Below are positions 50,995 through 62,104 of a DNA stretch of 64,000 nucleotides, piece by piece; position 1 is the stretch's first letter; every line of letters starts with the position of its first letter. Location: positions 14,869,583 to 14,933,582 of the forward strand of contig JAYGXS010000004.1 in NCBI GenBank assembly GCA_036362985.1, in the 5' to 3' direction. This stretch comes from Ligula intestinalis. Lineage: Eukaryota > Platyhelminthes > Cestoda > Diphyllobothriidea > Diphyllobothriidae. Under the pieces are notes generated by a model. That model was given only the letters and a program-made list of their open reading frames with translations, was not told where the DNA came from and did not search any database. The position numbers and the translations under genes are program-made.

Positions 50995-53040
50995 CTAAAT
51001 TAGACAATAGCCTAATTTCGAAGGGAATATTATTGCAGATGAAGGCATATTTGGAAGCAAAGAAGTGAGAATGATTCGAAGTGGAGCTAAAGGTGGGTCA
51101 ATAATCCCGGAGGAATTACGAGTGGCATAAGGTCTATCTGCTGGAATGAGAGCGTTGATTCGCGGAAGGTTAGGGGTAGAGTTAACGCGAAAGATGAAAT
51201 AGAGGCCCGCTTCGAGTTTTCTGACCCAAAGAAATGTCATGTTCGCTAAATGACATCTCTCCGTATAAGAAAGAGTGGATCGAGGAAGAGCGAATATTTT
51301 GCGCATAAACATCCTCTGTAAGTTTTCAAACTTACCGCGGTCAGAAGCATTCATTAGACCAAAGAGGGGACAACAATATTCTAGGATGGGTAGAACATAC
51401 GTACGATAAATTTTTAACTTTATTTCCAGCAGGAAGAAATTGTGTGATATAAAACCACATATCTGCGCAGCCTTCGCAGATATTCGATCCGCATGAGGCG
51501 AAAATGCTAGTTTATTTGTGAAGCTTAGACCTTAGTCGTTTATGAGGGTTCGTTCTAAAAGTGTAGTATTTTGAAAGACTAGGGGACGGAGAAGTTTGGC
51601 GGGACCGAAATACATGAAACTACACTTGGATGGAGAGAATTCCATCTGCCATGGAGCACTCCAACGTGAGACCTTAAGTAGGTCCGCATTTATTTTCTCA
51701 ACGCCAATACTTGGCGTGTCCTTAGAAAGTGAGTATATGCATTTGAGGTCGTCTGCAAAGATGAGATTGTGTGAATTTTTAAAACAGTCGAAATTTCGGT
51801 TATTCATAGAATGAAGAGTATGGGACCTAATACATTGCCTTGAAAACCGCCACTCGAGATAAGCTAAGCAGTGGAGTAACTTTTACCTACTAAGACCTTC
51901 TGGATGCGGTTAGACAAGTCGAGGAGAGGTAGACGGATGCCAATGGCTTCCAATTTTACCAGAAGCCATCTGTGCGGTACCTTGTTGAAGGCTTTGCTCA
52001 GGTCAAAGTAAATAACAACCACGGATTGCCGCCCATTACGGAGGGAAGTGACGTGGTTACAAAAAGCTAATTGACACGACGCTCATGATTTTCCGGGTAG
52101 AAAACCATGCTGCGAGTAGCTTCAAAGCTTATTATTTAGGCAAAAGTCGAGCAATAGATTAAAAACTATCTTCTCCAGAAGTTTAGCTAGGGCCGGGGTT
52201 TAATGAACACCGCGGTAGTTATTATTGTCCGAAGGAGATCATGATTTAAAGACTGGATGAATAAGTAAGGTCTTCCAAGTGCCAGGAAAGAAACAATTTA
52301 ATAGATGGACTAAAAATATACGGCTTAGTAATATGGGAAATGTCGACATTCTTTTGATAACTGAATTGGCGATACCATCAGTTCACAAAGGGTGTGAGAT
52401 TTTTAGTAAAATTATATGCTTACGAATTAATTTTATGGAGAAATCAATGTTCCCGAGAGTATTGTCTGATTATGTTGAAACGACGGGACTGATTCGGATT
52501 CTGTCGTAAAATTCTTCGCAAAGAAAGCATTTAACAATTCAGCCTTTTCAGACTCATCGAGTACAAATGTTTTATTTTCATTAAGCAAAGGGGGCATTTC
52601 AATTCCTCGTTTTGCGGAGGACCTACGACGAACCTGTTGTGCAACCAATTTCGCAGAGTTTGACTCACTCAGGACGCAAGATTCCCTGTGCTGATCATGC
52701 GCAGGACGAATCTTGGACGCTAATTTGAATATCTCTGCGATCCTCAGATTCACAGACAGCGAACTAGTAGATCGATCTTTCAGCTGCCTCCTCAATTTCT
52801 TTAGTCGGGGCAAAAGAAAATGAGGACGGTCGATTTTGGTACGTAGAGTTTCGCAATTTTAGTGGGCACAAATTCCAGCATTTTATAAGAAACGACCGAC
52901 ATGAGTTCAGAAATATATGCAGCGTCGTTAGTGAAGAAGAGGCGCTGCCAATCTAATGAGTCAAGAAAGTTGTTGATTGAGCTAATATCTGCGAGTTCAA
53001 ACGCATGATAGGTAAGACCAGCACTAGCCTTTTCCATAGA
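50995..53040 (-). pseudogene. CR1-type LINE reverse transcriptase (copy 1)
   Basis: Minus strand, following the endonuclease. Segments in order: 'DLSKAF'-type motif A (read as 'YFDLSKAFNK' near 52010), a damaged motif B ('SGGFQGNVLGPILFIL' near 51840), and motif C 'LIFADDLKCIYS' (51770) with an intact FADD. Then 'WQMEFSPSKCSFMYFGPAKL', 'YVLPILEYCCPLFGLMN' and 'LQRMFMRKIFALPRSTLSY' complete the connection region to the end at 50995. The region 52433-52813 encodes the part before the palm ('LKKLRRQLKDRSTSSLSV', 'NAFFAKNFTTESE'). Frameshifts, a deletion after motif A and several stops make it dead. The catalytic aspartates are still present. Confidence 0.85.
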
Positions 53041-53217
53041 AAGAAGCGGAAGACAACAGTAAATTAATGTGTGATCACTTTGGAAGATGTCCTGCTTAAA
53101 ATCAACGAAGAGAGGGGCAATACCATTTGTTAAAATGAGATCGAGGATGTGATATTGTCTTGTTGGGGAAAGAACCAGTTGAGACCAGTTCGAAAAATTA
53201 ATGGTATCTAGGAAAGG

Positions 53218-53820
53218 CTAAAATCTAGGTAGACAACAGTTTAAATGCCAGTCAATTTCAGGAAAATTAAAATCTCCAGCAATAATTTTAACTTCAAAAG
53301 AGGATTCTGAAATAAACTTGAATATTTCACAAAAATTTGCATCTTCTTCAGATGAAAAGTTAGGAGGATTATATACACGTCCGATAATCGTCTTTTGCCG
53401 GGGTGACAGGATAATAGAAGCAAAACAGTAATTTCCAGAGAAAGACGTGCTATTTAAATAAAACGGAAAGTGCCTAAATGACATTCTAATATAGAGAAGA
53501 CAACCACCACCACCCTTATTTATGCGATCATGACGATAGAGATCATACTCGTCTATGATATAGGAGGAGTCAGAAATGACTGGATGGGTCCAGGATTCTG
53601 TTATGCATAAAGCATCGGGCGTCGTCTCAAAAGCAATAGCTCGCAGTTGAGCCATTTTATTTATAACAGACCTGGCATTTAGCAATATCACATCGACTGT
53701 ATTTTGAGTGGCAGGACTATGGCTATCGTTATTCATAAAAAGAATTTGAAAGTGGGTAGGCAAAATGTAAGCCGTTATTATTTGTGAAATAAGTACTGAT
53801 GGGTATGGATCTGTTAGCAT
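53218..53820 (-). pseudogene. CR1-type LINE endonuclease (copy 1)
   Basis: An open 200-residue frame. Apurinic/apyrimidinic-type endonuclease motifs: 'LLNARSVINK' (46-55), 'CITESW' with catalytic glutamate (72-77), 'YRHDR' (95-99), 'IGRVYNPP' (146-153) and 'IAGDFNFPEIDW' (180-191). This half of the domain is well preserved. The remaining C-terminal motifs are broken between 53218 and 53040. It belongs to ORF2, upstream of the reverse transcriptase. Confidence 0.85.
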
Positions 53821-53845
53821 ACAGGTAGCCTAAAATGGATGGCTG

Positions 53846-55230
53846 CTAAGGTCTGACATATCTGGAGGGCCTCACTTTCTGGCAGGGAAAAATGAGGAGA
53901 AGATAAACCAAAATAAGCTTCAGGGGCGTTTGGGAGGAATGGGGGGAGGCGAGAAGGCATGTAGAAGTTTGCAGCTTTGGTTGGCTGAGAATGGTAAAGG
54001 AACTGATAGGGGGGAATGGTGCCATAAAATGAGTGTTGGGGCCGCTCGCGTAAGGACTAGTGGTCTTATGCAGTGAATGTCCTGTACGGCAGCTCCGATT
54101 AGATTTAAAACCCTGCCAGTTTTGGTTACTGCCGTGCAAATTAAATTTTTCGTGGTTCGGGCCCGGCGTGTTCAATGACGCACTATACGGGAAAATAATA
54201 TGACTCACATGATAAAGGGAGGAGCTAGGCTGTGGTGGGGAAGCGCTCGACCTAAATGCTTTCGACGGTGTTGGCAACATTCTTGATGAGCATGCTGCCG
54301 AGTTAGAGGCAGCGGAATTTATGGATCGTTGGACAGAGAATGTATTTAGACAAGTTTTCATCTTAGTAGAGGATTAAGCGGCGGGGCTTGACGGTCCCGA
54401 CATCAAGAGGGACGGGCTAACTGGCCCACTGATTTTTATGGGCCTTTGCCAAGACATTCGGGAGATAAGAATAGCACGTGTACTGACGGTAACGGGACTA
54501 TGAAGAGACATCAGGGAGGCAGGGATAACGGGTGTACTGACGTTAGTGGGTGTATGACCAGATATCCGATGTGGAGGATTAGCGGGTGCATTTAGCCTAT
54601 CGGGACTACGAACAGATTTAGGAATAGTAGGCTGAGAAGTCATTGGTCTATTGGACTGGAGAGCCGCATTTATTCGCTCCATTGGTGTAAGATCTTGACA
54701 GATGAAAATTTTAGTCATTTCTAAATATCGGGAAATGCGACCCCGTTGAGCAAAGATTGAGTCCACCTCGATCGGTGAAAACAATTTAACTAGGATAGGT
54801 GGGTTTTTGCTACGCGATTGGAGGCGTTTGGCTTCTGCAATTTTGTAGTTGAAACCACCCAAACATAGAAAATATTTTGCAATATCCAAAGGGCGACTTA
54901 ATATGTAGGCATTTTTTAGCATAAAGTTAAAGTTTCGCTTTTGTCTATCAAATCTTGCGTAGTTATAAGATGGACGAGGGAGTCTAACTTTTTACGATCT
55001 TGCGAGGGCGCATCTGATAACTTACCATCGAACAGATTGCCTAGTATTGACAAAACAGAACCATACTTCATCATGAAATCATAACAGTTCTGTAATGCAG
55101 ATAAATCAATTTGCTTAGCCTTGACAATGGGTTGCATGTTGATATCAAGGCATTGACTATTAGGCGTGGTCAGGCAACGCTTGGGTCTGGGAGCAGATAC
55201 CTTACGATGAGCTATAATTTTTGTTCTCAT
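53846..55230 (-). pseudogene. CR1-type LINE ORF1 (copy 1)
   Basis: Three consecutive frames: 54916-55230 (starts 'MRTKIIAHRKVSAPRPK'), 54374-54922, and 53846-54361, together about 455 codons with two interruptions. The N-terminal part is helical-looking ('LQNCYDFMMKYGSVLSILGN'), the middle basic ('EAKRLQSRSKNPPI'), and the C-terminal half rich in Ser, Pro, Thr and Asn. ORF1 proteins of CR1-like LINEs bind RNA and are poorly conserved, so identification rests on position directly upstream of ORF2 on the same strand and on matching fragments at 44.3, 49.8 and 55.8 kb. No zinc knuckle or PHD finger is visible. Confidence 0.75.
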
Positions 55231-55415
55231 AATTTTGATGGAAATCTGCTTTAAGTGTGAGGCGATTTAGAAAAATTCAGCCTATATGATTTTACCGCAG
55301 CTGGTTGTTAAAATACCTTAAAATTGTTTAACAAACTGTATTAGTTATTATGTTATGAAAAAAATAGTCGATATGATTTACAAATTGTGACTTACGACAA
55401 ATAATCAGAGTTAAA

Positions 55416-55760
55416 TTAACCAATACTGTAGCTTTTTTTAATAAGCACTTTAAAATTATTTGAAAAAGTGTATTCAATATTTGGAAAGGGCTCAGCCTTT
55501 GAGAGTCTCGAGAATATTCGGATCTTGACGCTTTCTGTTACTAGGCCGCGGATTTGTTGGCTCGAAGAGGTTGCGTCTCGGTAGAATTGGTCCAAAACAA
55601 AATCTTCTTGAATTCTGACTTCAAGAGATCGTCCACGCAAGAAAAATAATTCCAGAGATGCAGGAAAAAAATCTATATGTACGGTTGCAGCCACAATATA
55701 CTCGATCGTAAATGATGGGGGATATCGCTGAAGAAATTTCCTAGGAGGAGCAAGGGGAAA
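55416..55760 (-). CDS. Uncharacterised open frame, possible exon
   Basis: The frame from 55904 to 55416 overlaps a LINE fragment at its beginning. From an acceptor-like 'tttcttcag' near 55730 it continues for about 105 codons of sequence unlike the LINE ('FTIEYIVAATVHIDFFPASL', 'LEVRIQEDFVLDQFYRD'). It might be a host exon or an unrecognised 5' region of the minus-strand CR1 copy, whose ORF1 begins 190 bp further on. I recognise no domain. Confidence 0.3.
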   Translation of the reverse strand, partial: FPLAPPRKFLQRYPPSFTIEYIVAATVHIDFFPASLELFFLRGRSLEVRIQEDFVLDQFYRDATSSSQQIRGLVTESVKIRIFSRLSKAEPFPNIEYTFSNNFKVLIKKSYSIG

Positions 55761-55797
55761 TATCGACAGTGATCTTGTATCATGCGTTATCGAACCG

Positions 55798-56165
55798 TTG
55801 GGCCTGAACCGCGAAAAATTTGATTTGCACGGCAGTAACCCACACTGGTATAGTTTTAAGTCTAATCGGAGTTGCCGTACAGGAGATTTACTGTTAAAAA
55901 CCACTAGTCCTTACGCAAACGGCCCCAACACTAATTTTATATCACCGTTTCCCCCTCTCAGTTCCTTTACCTATCCTCATCCACCCAAACCCGCAAACTT
56001 CTACATGCCTTCTAGCCTCACCCCATTCCCCCTAAATGGCCCAAAAGCTTATTTTGGTCTATCCTCTCCTCATTTTCCCATGCCAGAAAGTGAGGCCCTA
56101 GATGTATCAGACCTTATCAGCCATCCATTATTGGATACCTACATACAAATAGCTCCATACCCTAT
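55798..56165 (+). pseudogene. CR1 ORF1 fragment, inverted
   Basis: Encodes 'GLNREKFDLHGSNPHW', 'SNRSCRTGDLLLKTTSPYAN' and 'PMPESEALDVSDLISHP', parallel to the minus-strand ORF1 at 53.85-54.2 kb ('GPNHEKFNLHGSNQNW', 'SNRSCRTGHSLHKTTSPYAS'). The match ends near 56165. The open frame runs on to 56274, probably by chance. Confidence 0.75.
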
Positions 56166-56497
56166 GTTTAAGAGAGCTATAACTAGTTTTCTACATTCAA
56201 GACAACTTTCACGAATTTTGGGTGCTGACTTTGTGGAATCTCTCCTTCACTCTGATGGCGTTCGTGGACTTTGAACCCCGCCAGGCTTCATGCTGAAGAT
56301 AATGCTGCTGAAGCAGCAGCCCGTAGTCTGCTTACCCTTCCGCCGATAGCGCACAACTTTTGCCGACAACCATTGAAGGAAGACTGAGAACACTGTGTTC
56401 TTGTGCCAACCCTCTCCGGCTGGAAATAATGTTTTTAAACGATATGAAACAGTTCTCCTGCTGATGAGTCAGCTCAGCTTACAACTGTAACTATATT

Positions 56498-56690
56498 CCG
56501 TTTGTATCATACCTCTGAAGGCAGTTTTTTTTCACTTGAAACAAACTCGTTATCTCGCCCAGTATTAACACAAAACCTGAAACAAAACCAAAACTGGCTG
56601 CAGCATAGGGCGTGTGTTTTAGGTTTTTCCGGTCTTCGTGGTGTTGGAAGGCACCCAAGAGGTGCATAACCAACTCTTTACAATTGCCTG
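56498..56690. repeat. 260-bp dispersed repeat, copy 2
   Basis: Same orientation as 46735-46992, more diverged and shortened. Shared 'tttcacttgaaacaaactc', 'gtgttttaggtttttccgg' and 'ggtgcataaccaactcttta'. It lies just before the truncated CR1 copy 2. Confidence 0.55.
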
Positions 56691-58667
56691 TAAACTGGCA
56701 TAAAAAAATATTATTGTTAATGCCAGGTCCGTTATAAATAAAATGGCTCACATGCAAGCTATCGCTTTCGAGATGATATGATGTTATACGCATAACAGGA
56801 TCTTGCACCCGTCCAATCATTTCTCACTCCTCCTATATCATAGACGAGTATGATCTCTATCGTCATGGTCGCATAAATAAGAGTGGTGGTGGTTGTCTTC
56901 TCTATATAAGAATGTCATTTAGGCACTTTCCGTTTCATTTAAAGAGCACGTCCTTCTCTGTAAATTACTGTTTGGCTTCCATTATCCTGTCGCCCCGGCA
57001 AAAGGCGATTATCGGATATGTATATAATCCTCCTACCTTTTCATCTGAAGAAGATGCAAATCTGTGTGAGATATAAAAAATTATGTTTAGAATCCACTTC
57101 TAAAGTTTAAAATATTGCTGGATATTTTAGTTTTCCTGAAATCGACTGGCTTTTAAACTGTTCTCCGCCTAAATTTCAGCCTTTCCTAGAAACCACTAAT
57201 TTTTCTAACTGGTCCCAACTGTTTCGTTCCCCAACAGGACAGAATCATATTCTAGATCTCATTTTTACAAACGGTATTGCTCTCCTCTTTGTTAATTTTA
57301 AGCAGGACATCTTCCAAAGTGATCACACGTTAATTTACTATTGTCTTCCGCTTCCTTCTATGGAAAAGGCTAGTGCTGGTCATACCCATCATGCTTATGA
57401 CCTCACAGACTTTAGCTTAAGCAACAAGTTTTGACTGGCAGAGTCTCTTCTCCATTCACGACGCTGCTTACCTTGCTGAACTCATGTCGGTTGTTTCTTA
57501 TAAAATGCTGGAATTTGTGTTCACTAAAATTGCGAAACTCTACGTACCAAAATCGACCGTCCTCATTTTCTTTTGGCTCGACTAAAGAAATTGAGGAGGC
57601 AGCTGAAAGATCGATCTACTAGTTCGCTGTCTGTGCATCTGAGGATCGCAGAGATATTCAAATTAGCGTCCAAGATTCGTCCTGCGCGTGATCAGCACAG
57701 GGAATCTTGCGTCCTGAGTGAGTCAAACTCCGCAAAATCGGTTGCACAACAGGTTCGTCGTAGGTCCTCCGCAAAAGGAGGAATTGAAATACCCCATTGC
57801 TTAATGAAAATGAAACATTTTACTCGATGAGTCCGAAAAGGCTGAATTGTTAAATGCTTTCTTTGCAAAGCATTTTACGACAGAATCCAAATCGGTCCCG
57901 TCGTTTCAACATACTCAGACAATGCTCTCGGGAACATTGATTTCTCCATAGAATTAATTTGAAAGCATATACTTCGTCTAAAATCTCGCACCCATCGGGA
58001 TTTGACGGCATTCCCATCTCAGTTATCAAAATAGTGTCGACCTTTCCCAAATTACTTAGTCATATATTGAAAAAGTTGCTCTTAAATGGTTTCTTGCCTG
58101 ACACTTAGAAGACACCCATTATTATTCCAGTCAGGATCTCGTTCGGACATAAATAACTACCGTGGTGTTCATAAAACCCTGGCACTAGCTACACTTCTGG
58201 AAAAGATAATTTGTAATTAAATTTTCGATTTTTGCCTAGAAAACAAGCTTTTAAGCGACTCGCAGCATGGTTTTCTACCCGGAAGATCATGCGTGTCGTG
58301 TCAATTAGCTTATTGTAACCACGTCACTTCCCTCCGTAACGAGCGGCAATCCGTAGTTGTTTTATACTTTGACCATAGCAAAACCTATGACAAGGGACTC
58401 TACAGACGGCTTCTGGTAAAATTGGAAGCCATTGGCATCCATCCCCCTCTCCTCGACTTTATCGGCTCCTACTTGTCTAACCGCAGCCAGAAGGTCTTAG
58501 TAGGTAAAAGTTACTCCACTTCTTAGCTGATCACGAGTGGCGTTTTTCAAGGCAGTGTATTAGGTCCCTTACTCTTCATTCTATCTATGAATGAAATGTC
58601 GACTGTTCTGAAAAATTCACACAATCTCATCTTTGCGGATGACCTCAAATGCACATACTCATTTTCG

Positions 58668-58775
58668 AAGAAGAAGATGCTATCACTGGAACAAGGACTT
58701 TATTTTCCTGACGTTTCGGATTCCGTCGGGAATCCTTAGTAATAGGTAATCGTAAACAGGTCTGAGACATGCGCA
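58668..58775 (-). mobile_element. Penelope flanking-repeat fragment inside the CR1 copy
   Basis: About 108 bp of foreign sequence between CR1 motif C and the following region. 'gatgctatcactggaacaag' and 'tttattttcctgacgtttcg' match the Penelope end at 27098-27137. CR1 sequence resumes near 58776 ('cagccaatatatgcgttgat', compare 63242-63264). The Penelope end therefore inserted after this LINE copy had landed. Confidence 0.75.
58707..58742 (-). ncRNA. Hammerhead-like motif, Penelope type, truncated
   Basis: Stem II GGATTCC with GGAATCC is perfect (loop CGAC), and GAAACGTCAGG is intact, but the first core segment reads TTACTAA instead of CTGATGAA. The insertion's end lies close by. Not expected to cleave. 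Confidence 0.55.
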
Positions 58776-59579
58776 CAGCCAATATATGCGTTGATAAAAT
58801 AAACGTTGGGGTGCTACTTGGCAGATGGAGTTCTCTGCATCCAAGTGTAGTTTCATGTGTTGCGGTCCCACCAAGCTTCCTCGTCCACTAGGCTTTCAAA
58901 ATACTCAAATTTTAGAACGATCCACCATAATAGACTTAGGTCTTAGATACACAAATAAACTAGCATTGTCACTTCATGCGGATCGAATATCTGCAAAAAC
59001 TCCACAGATATGTGGTTTAATATCACATAATTTTTCTTTGCTGGAAATAAAGTTAAAACTTTACCACATGTATGTTCTTCCCATCCAAGGATCCTGCTGT
59101 CCCCTCTTTGGTCTAATGAATGCTTCTGACCGCGGTAAGTTTGAAAATTTACAGAGGATGTTTACTCGCAAAATATTCGCTCTTCCTCGATCCACTCTTT
59201 CTTATATGGAAAGATGTCAGCTAGTGAACATGACATTTCCTTGGGTCAGAAGATACGAAGTGGGTCTCTGCTTCCTTTTTCGCGTTACCTCTACACCTAA
59301 CCTCCGACGAATCGACACTCTTATTCCCGCAGATAGACCTTATCCCACTCGTAATTCCTTTAGGATTATTGCACCCCCATTTAGCTCTACATCGAACCAT
59401 TCTCGCTTCTTTGCCTCCAAATATGCCTTCATCTGGAATACTATTCCCCTCAAAATTAGGCTGTCGTCTAACTTAGCAGTTTTTAAAGTCAAATAAGGTA
59501 AACACTTAATTTTAGACGATATTAAGTCCTTGTTATCCGTCTCCTTCCCAAAAACACTACTAATAACAAGGTTTATTTG

Positions 59580-59834
59580 TAAAGCACATCTTTGGTGCCG
59601 TCAAAAACCCCAGAAGGCAGGAAAAAACCTAACGCAAACCCCTTCTTTCGCAGTGACTATTGTATTTGTTTAAGTCTTTTGGTAGGTCAATAGTGTGCGA
59701 AATCAGGAGTTTGTTTTAAGTGAAAAATCTGACTTCTAAGGCACAAGTCTAGAAAAACATTATATAAAATAGCTATACATTGTACGTGTGACAGTTTTAC
59801 AGTAAGAATACTTGGGGTCAAGAAAAACTGTCAT
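59580..59834. repeat. 260-bp dispersed repeat, copy 3
   Basis: Reverse orientation relative to 46735-46992 ('gtaaagcacatctttggtgcc' here, 'gatgtgctttaca' there; 'gaatacttggggtcaagaaa' here, 'cagacccaaagtattc' there). It replaces CR1 3' untranslated sequence right after 'cttcccaaa' near 59556, so it probably inserted there. Confidence 0.7.
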
Positions 59835-61192
59835 GTCCTTTAACTGAGGTATACTTAGCCTCGGTCAGTTTGAAGGCGAAAACATCAGCTGAGGACATCG
59901 CATCTACCGTATGCATGGGTCTGCTCGATACGGAGATTACAATCATTGTCCTTTGGCACAAGTTTGCTTATTAGATGGGACGTTGCAGATGTCTGAGGTG
60001 TGTCGGGGCAGCTGCGAAGCACTATCGTCATTCAAGTGGATCGGCAGAAGACACTTGGCCTTTCGTTTGTCGAATATCTAAGTGAGATTGAGATTTACAT
60101 TATTAGTATTGATACTTCTGATGCATTATAAGAGGAAACAATATATATTATAGTATAGTTGAAGAGAAAATTATTTTCTTGCATAATATTTTTTTATAAA
60201 CATTGAGATGTTAGTCGAACAATATTGGAATAGATAAATTGTTCTTAGTTTTTGTTTTTTATTTTTATTTTTAGGGATTTGAAAAGGAGGCAAGGCAAAT
60301 TTTGCTCAAGTTTTGATTTGATCAGCGTTGGAAACCGTCGACTGGAAAGCCTCCAGCAGTGGCCAGTTTTCTCCAAAATGTGCGGGAACTCTCCTGGACC
60401 GTTAGATCCCTTTTGGTCCGAATTGGACGTCAAAGAACTGGTCAGCAACGTGTCCTATTTTGTTCAGAAAGAGCTGCTTGGTCTTCCTTCTTAATTTGGC
60501 TAAACTATGGCTTTTGCGAATATCGTTGGGTAGGGCATTTTCCTCATCTTTTCCGGGCAGCTTTCTCCACAATCCGGAGAAAGGACCATCGGGAATTTAG
60601 GATCCCTTCTTGAAACTACCTTCCTCTGACTCATGTACCCCGGAATCAGGACGCAGTCTTGACGGCTCTCGTTTCGCTGGTCATCAACCATCATCAGGGC
60701 CTTATATTTGGTCACATCTCAGACATCCCCAACGATGGTCTTGTAGATTTTACAGACTTTTGGATATCATACAGCGGTGCCCATCACGATCATAAACTGG
60801 TGGGTTCCCTATGTTCCATTATGCCGCACCGGTTTTGGAACCCGAGTGTAGTGCCGGGAACCCGTCTATACCAGTAATGTTTCGTTAATACCTATTGTTC
60901 TGCCCCACACTCAGCTTCGACTGAGTTTGCTTCCAAGCAGTGGGTACCAGAACACATAGTCAGAATTCTAGATAACGATGTGGCTCATCTGTGTGTGCCA
61001 TGAATTTCACCTTCCGCATGAAACTGCTATATTCATTTTTTTTCGAATCTAATAAATTCGCTTCGAAACAGTTATACTCATCTTATAGCTATAGACTTCG
61101 GATATTGTTTGTGAAACCAATTATTTCTAGTACTTCGTGTTATCGAATTTTTGGTTTTATTGATGAGGCCCATTGGGCCTGAAATATACAAC
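59835..61192. other. No recognised gene
   Basis: Overlapping frames at 60252-60613 and 60659-60877 look somewhat protein-like ('ISDIPNDGLVDFTDFW', 'FGQLSPQSGERTIGN' in another frame), which suggests a decayed coding element, but I cannot name a family. The order and strand are consistent with one frameshifted plus-strand sequence from 60280 to 60880. Confidence 0.35.
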
Positions 61193-61213
61193 TTATTATT
61201 ATTATTATTATTA

Positions 61214-61281
<68 letters not shown>
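61193..61281. repeat. (ATT)n microsatellite, LINE 3' tail
   Basis: About 29 ATT units with one ATC. On the minus strand it is (AAT)n and lies immediately after the end of a minus-strand LINE reading frame (61278-61501). CR1 and RTE-like LINEs commonly end in short tandem repeats, so this is probably the element's own tail, expanded. Confidence 0.85.
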
Positions 61282-61282
<1 letters not shown>

Positions 61283-62080
61283 GATCGCATATCTTATGGT
61301 GTAAAAATTAGATCGCTGGGCCGTCCTAGCTTTAGCGTTATGAATTGTATGGTGGTTGTTTCTAGTGGGACGGGAACCGTTTTGATTTGTTAACATATTA
61401 TTGCTCAGGATGTTCTGATTATATGTCACTTTAAATAGGAAAGTTAAAACATTGTGGAGTCGCCTTTGCCAGAGGGGTTTAAGATCATATCTATTGTACA
61501 TTATTGAATAGGAATCTCGGGCGTCATCGCGTTTACACAGAACTCTGGTAAACCTTCACTGGATTTTTTCTAGTTTCTGTCTGTCATCTGATGACATGGT
61601 ACCGAAAAATATCGAGCAGTAATCTAGAATAGGTAAAACGTAAATTTTGTAAAGTTTAGTCTTAAGTGTTATTGATGTGAAATTTTTACTTATGAAGCTA
61701 CATATTCGATTGGCTTTTGGTGCGATTTGTTTAACATGTGNNNNNNNNNNNNNNNNNNNNNNNNNNNNNNNNNNNNNNNNNNNNNNNNNNNNNNNNNNNN
61801 NNNNNNNNNNNNNNNNNNNNNNNNNNNNNNNNNNNNNNNNGATGGTGGAAACCATTGCACTTCAGGAAGTTTAAAATCGCCTGCAATCAAGCAATACTTA
61901 AGATTCAAGTCAGCCGTGGCATGAAACGCCTACGAGAGACAAAGATCGCAGTCTGCATTGCAAAAGGTGGGCGATAAACACAGCCAACAAGTAAGGAGTA
62001 TTTGTTTTTTAGAACAACTCGTAGCCAGCAGCTCTCCTTCACCGCTCTGAATTGTGGATAGTCCAACGGGAGAAATGCAA
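61282..62080 (-). pseudogene. CR1-type LINE, copy 4, split by a gap
   Basis: Minus strand. Before the gap: 'SCWLRVVLKNKYSLLVGCVY' continuing 'RPPF' (endonuclease motif VGCVYRPP) at 61980-62035, and 'CLIAGDFKLPEVQWF' (motif GDFN, N changed to K) at 61860-61905. After the gap: 'ICSFISKNFTSITLKTKLYK', 'YVLPILDYCSIFFGTMSSDD' and 'YDLKPLWQRRLHNVLTFLFK', the connection region to the C-terminus, ending at 61278. Either the reverse-transcriptase palm is in the gap or it has been deleted. The family differs from copies 1-3. Confidence 0.8.
61741..61840. other. Assembly gap (100 N)
   Basis: A round 100 N inside a LINE, of unknown real length. The expected missing part between endonuclease and connection domain would be well over 1 kb. 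Confidence 0.95.
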
Positions 62081-62104
62081 GTGGCTGCTTAATACTTCGG
62101 CTGC

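Larger units (their letters stand above)
56828..59556 (+). pseudogene. CR1-type LINE, 5'-truncated copy 2
   Basis: Begins in the middle of the endonuclease ('SYIIDEYDLYRHGRINKSGG'), typical 5' truncation. The endonuclease continues with shifts to about 57240. 57573-57830 matches the pre-palm region ('LKKLRRQLKDRSTSSLSV'). 58263-58526 holds 'QHGFLPGRSCVSC', motif A 'LYFDHSKTYDK' and 'YLSNRSQKVLVGKSYSTS'. Motif B 'SGVFQGSVLGPLLFIL' is near 58540 and motif C 'LIFADDLKCTYS' at 58630. A Penelope fragment (58668-58775) then interrupts. The frame 58825-59496 (223 residues) encodes the rest to 'SNLAVFKVK'. About 55 bp of 3' untranslated sequence follow before another repeat. Catalytic residues are present but stops and the insertion disable it. 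Confidence 0.85.

Noticed and set aside
61078..61393. Poly-Asn and poly-Leu frames
   Set aside because: Translations of the ATT microsatellite.
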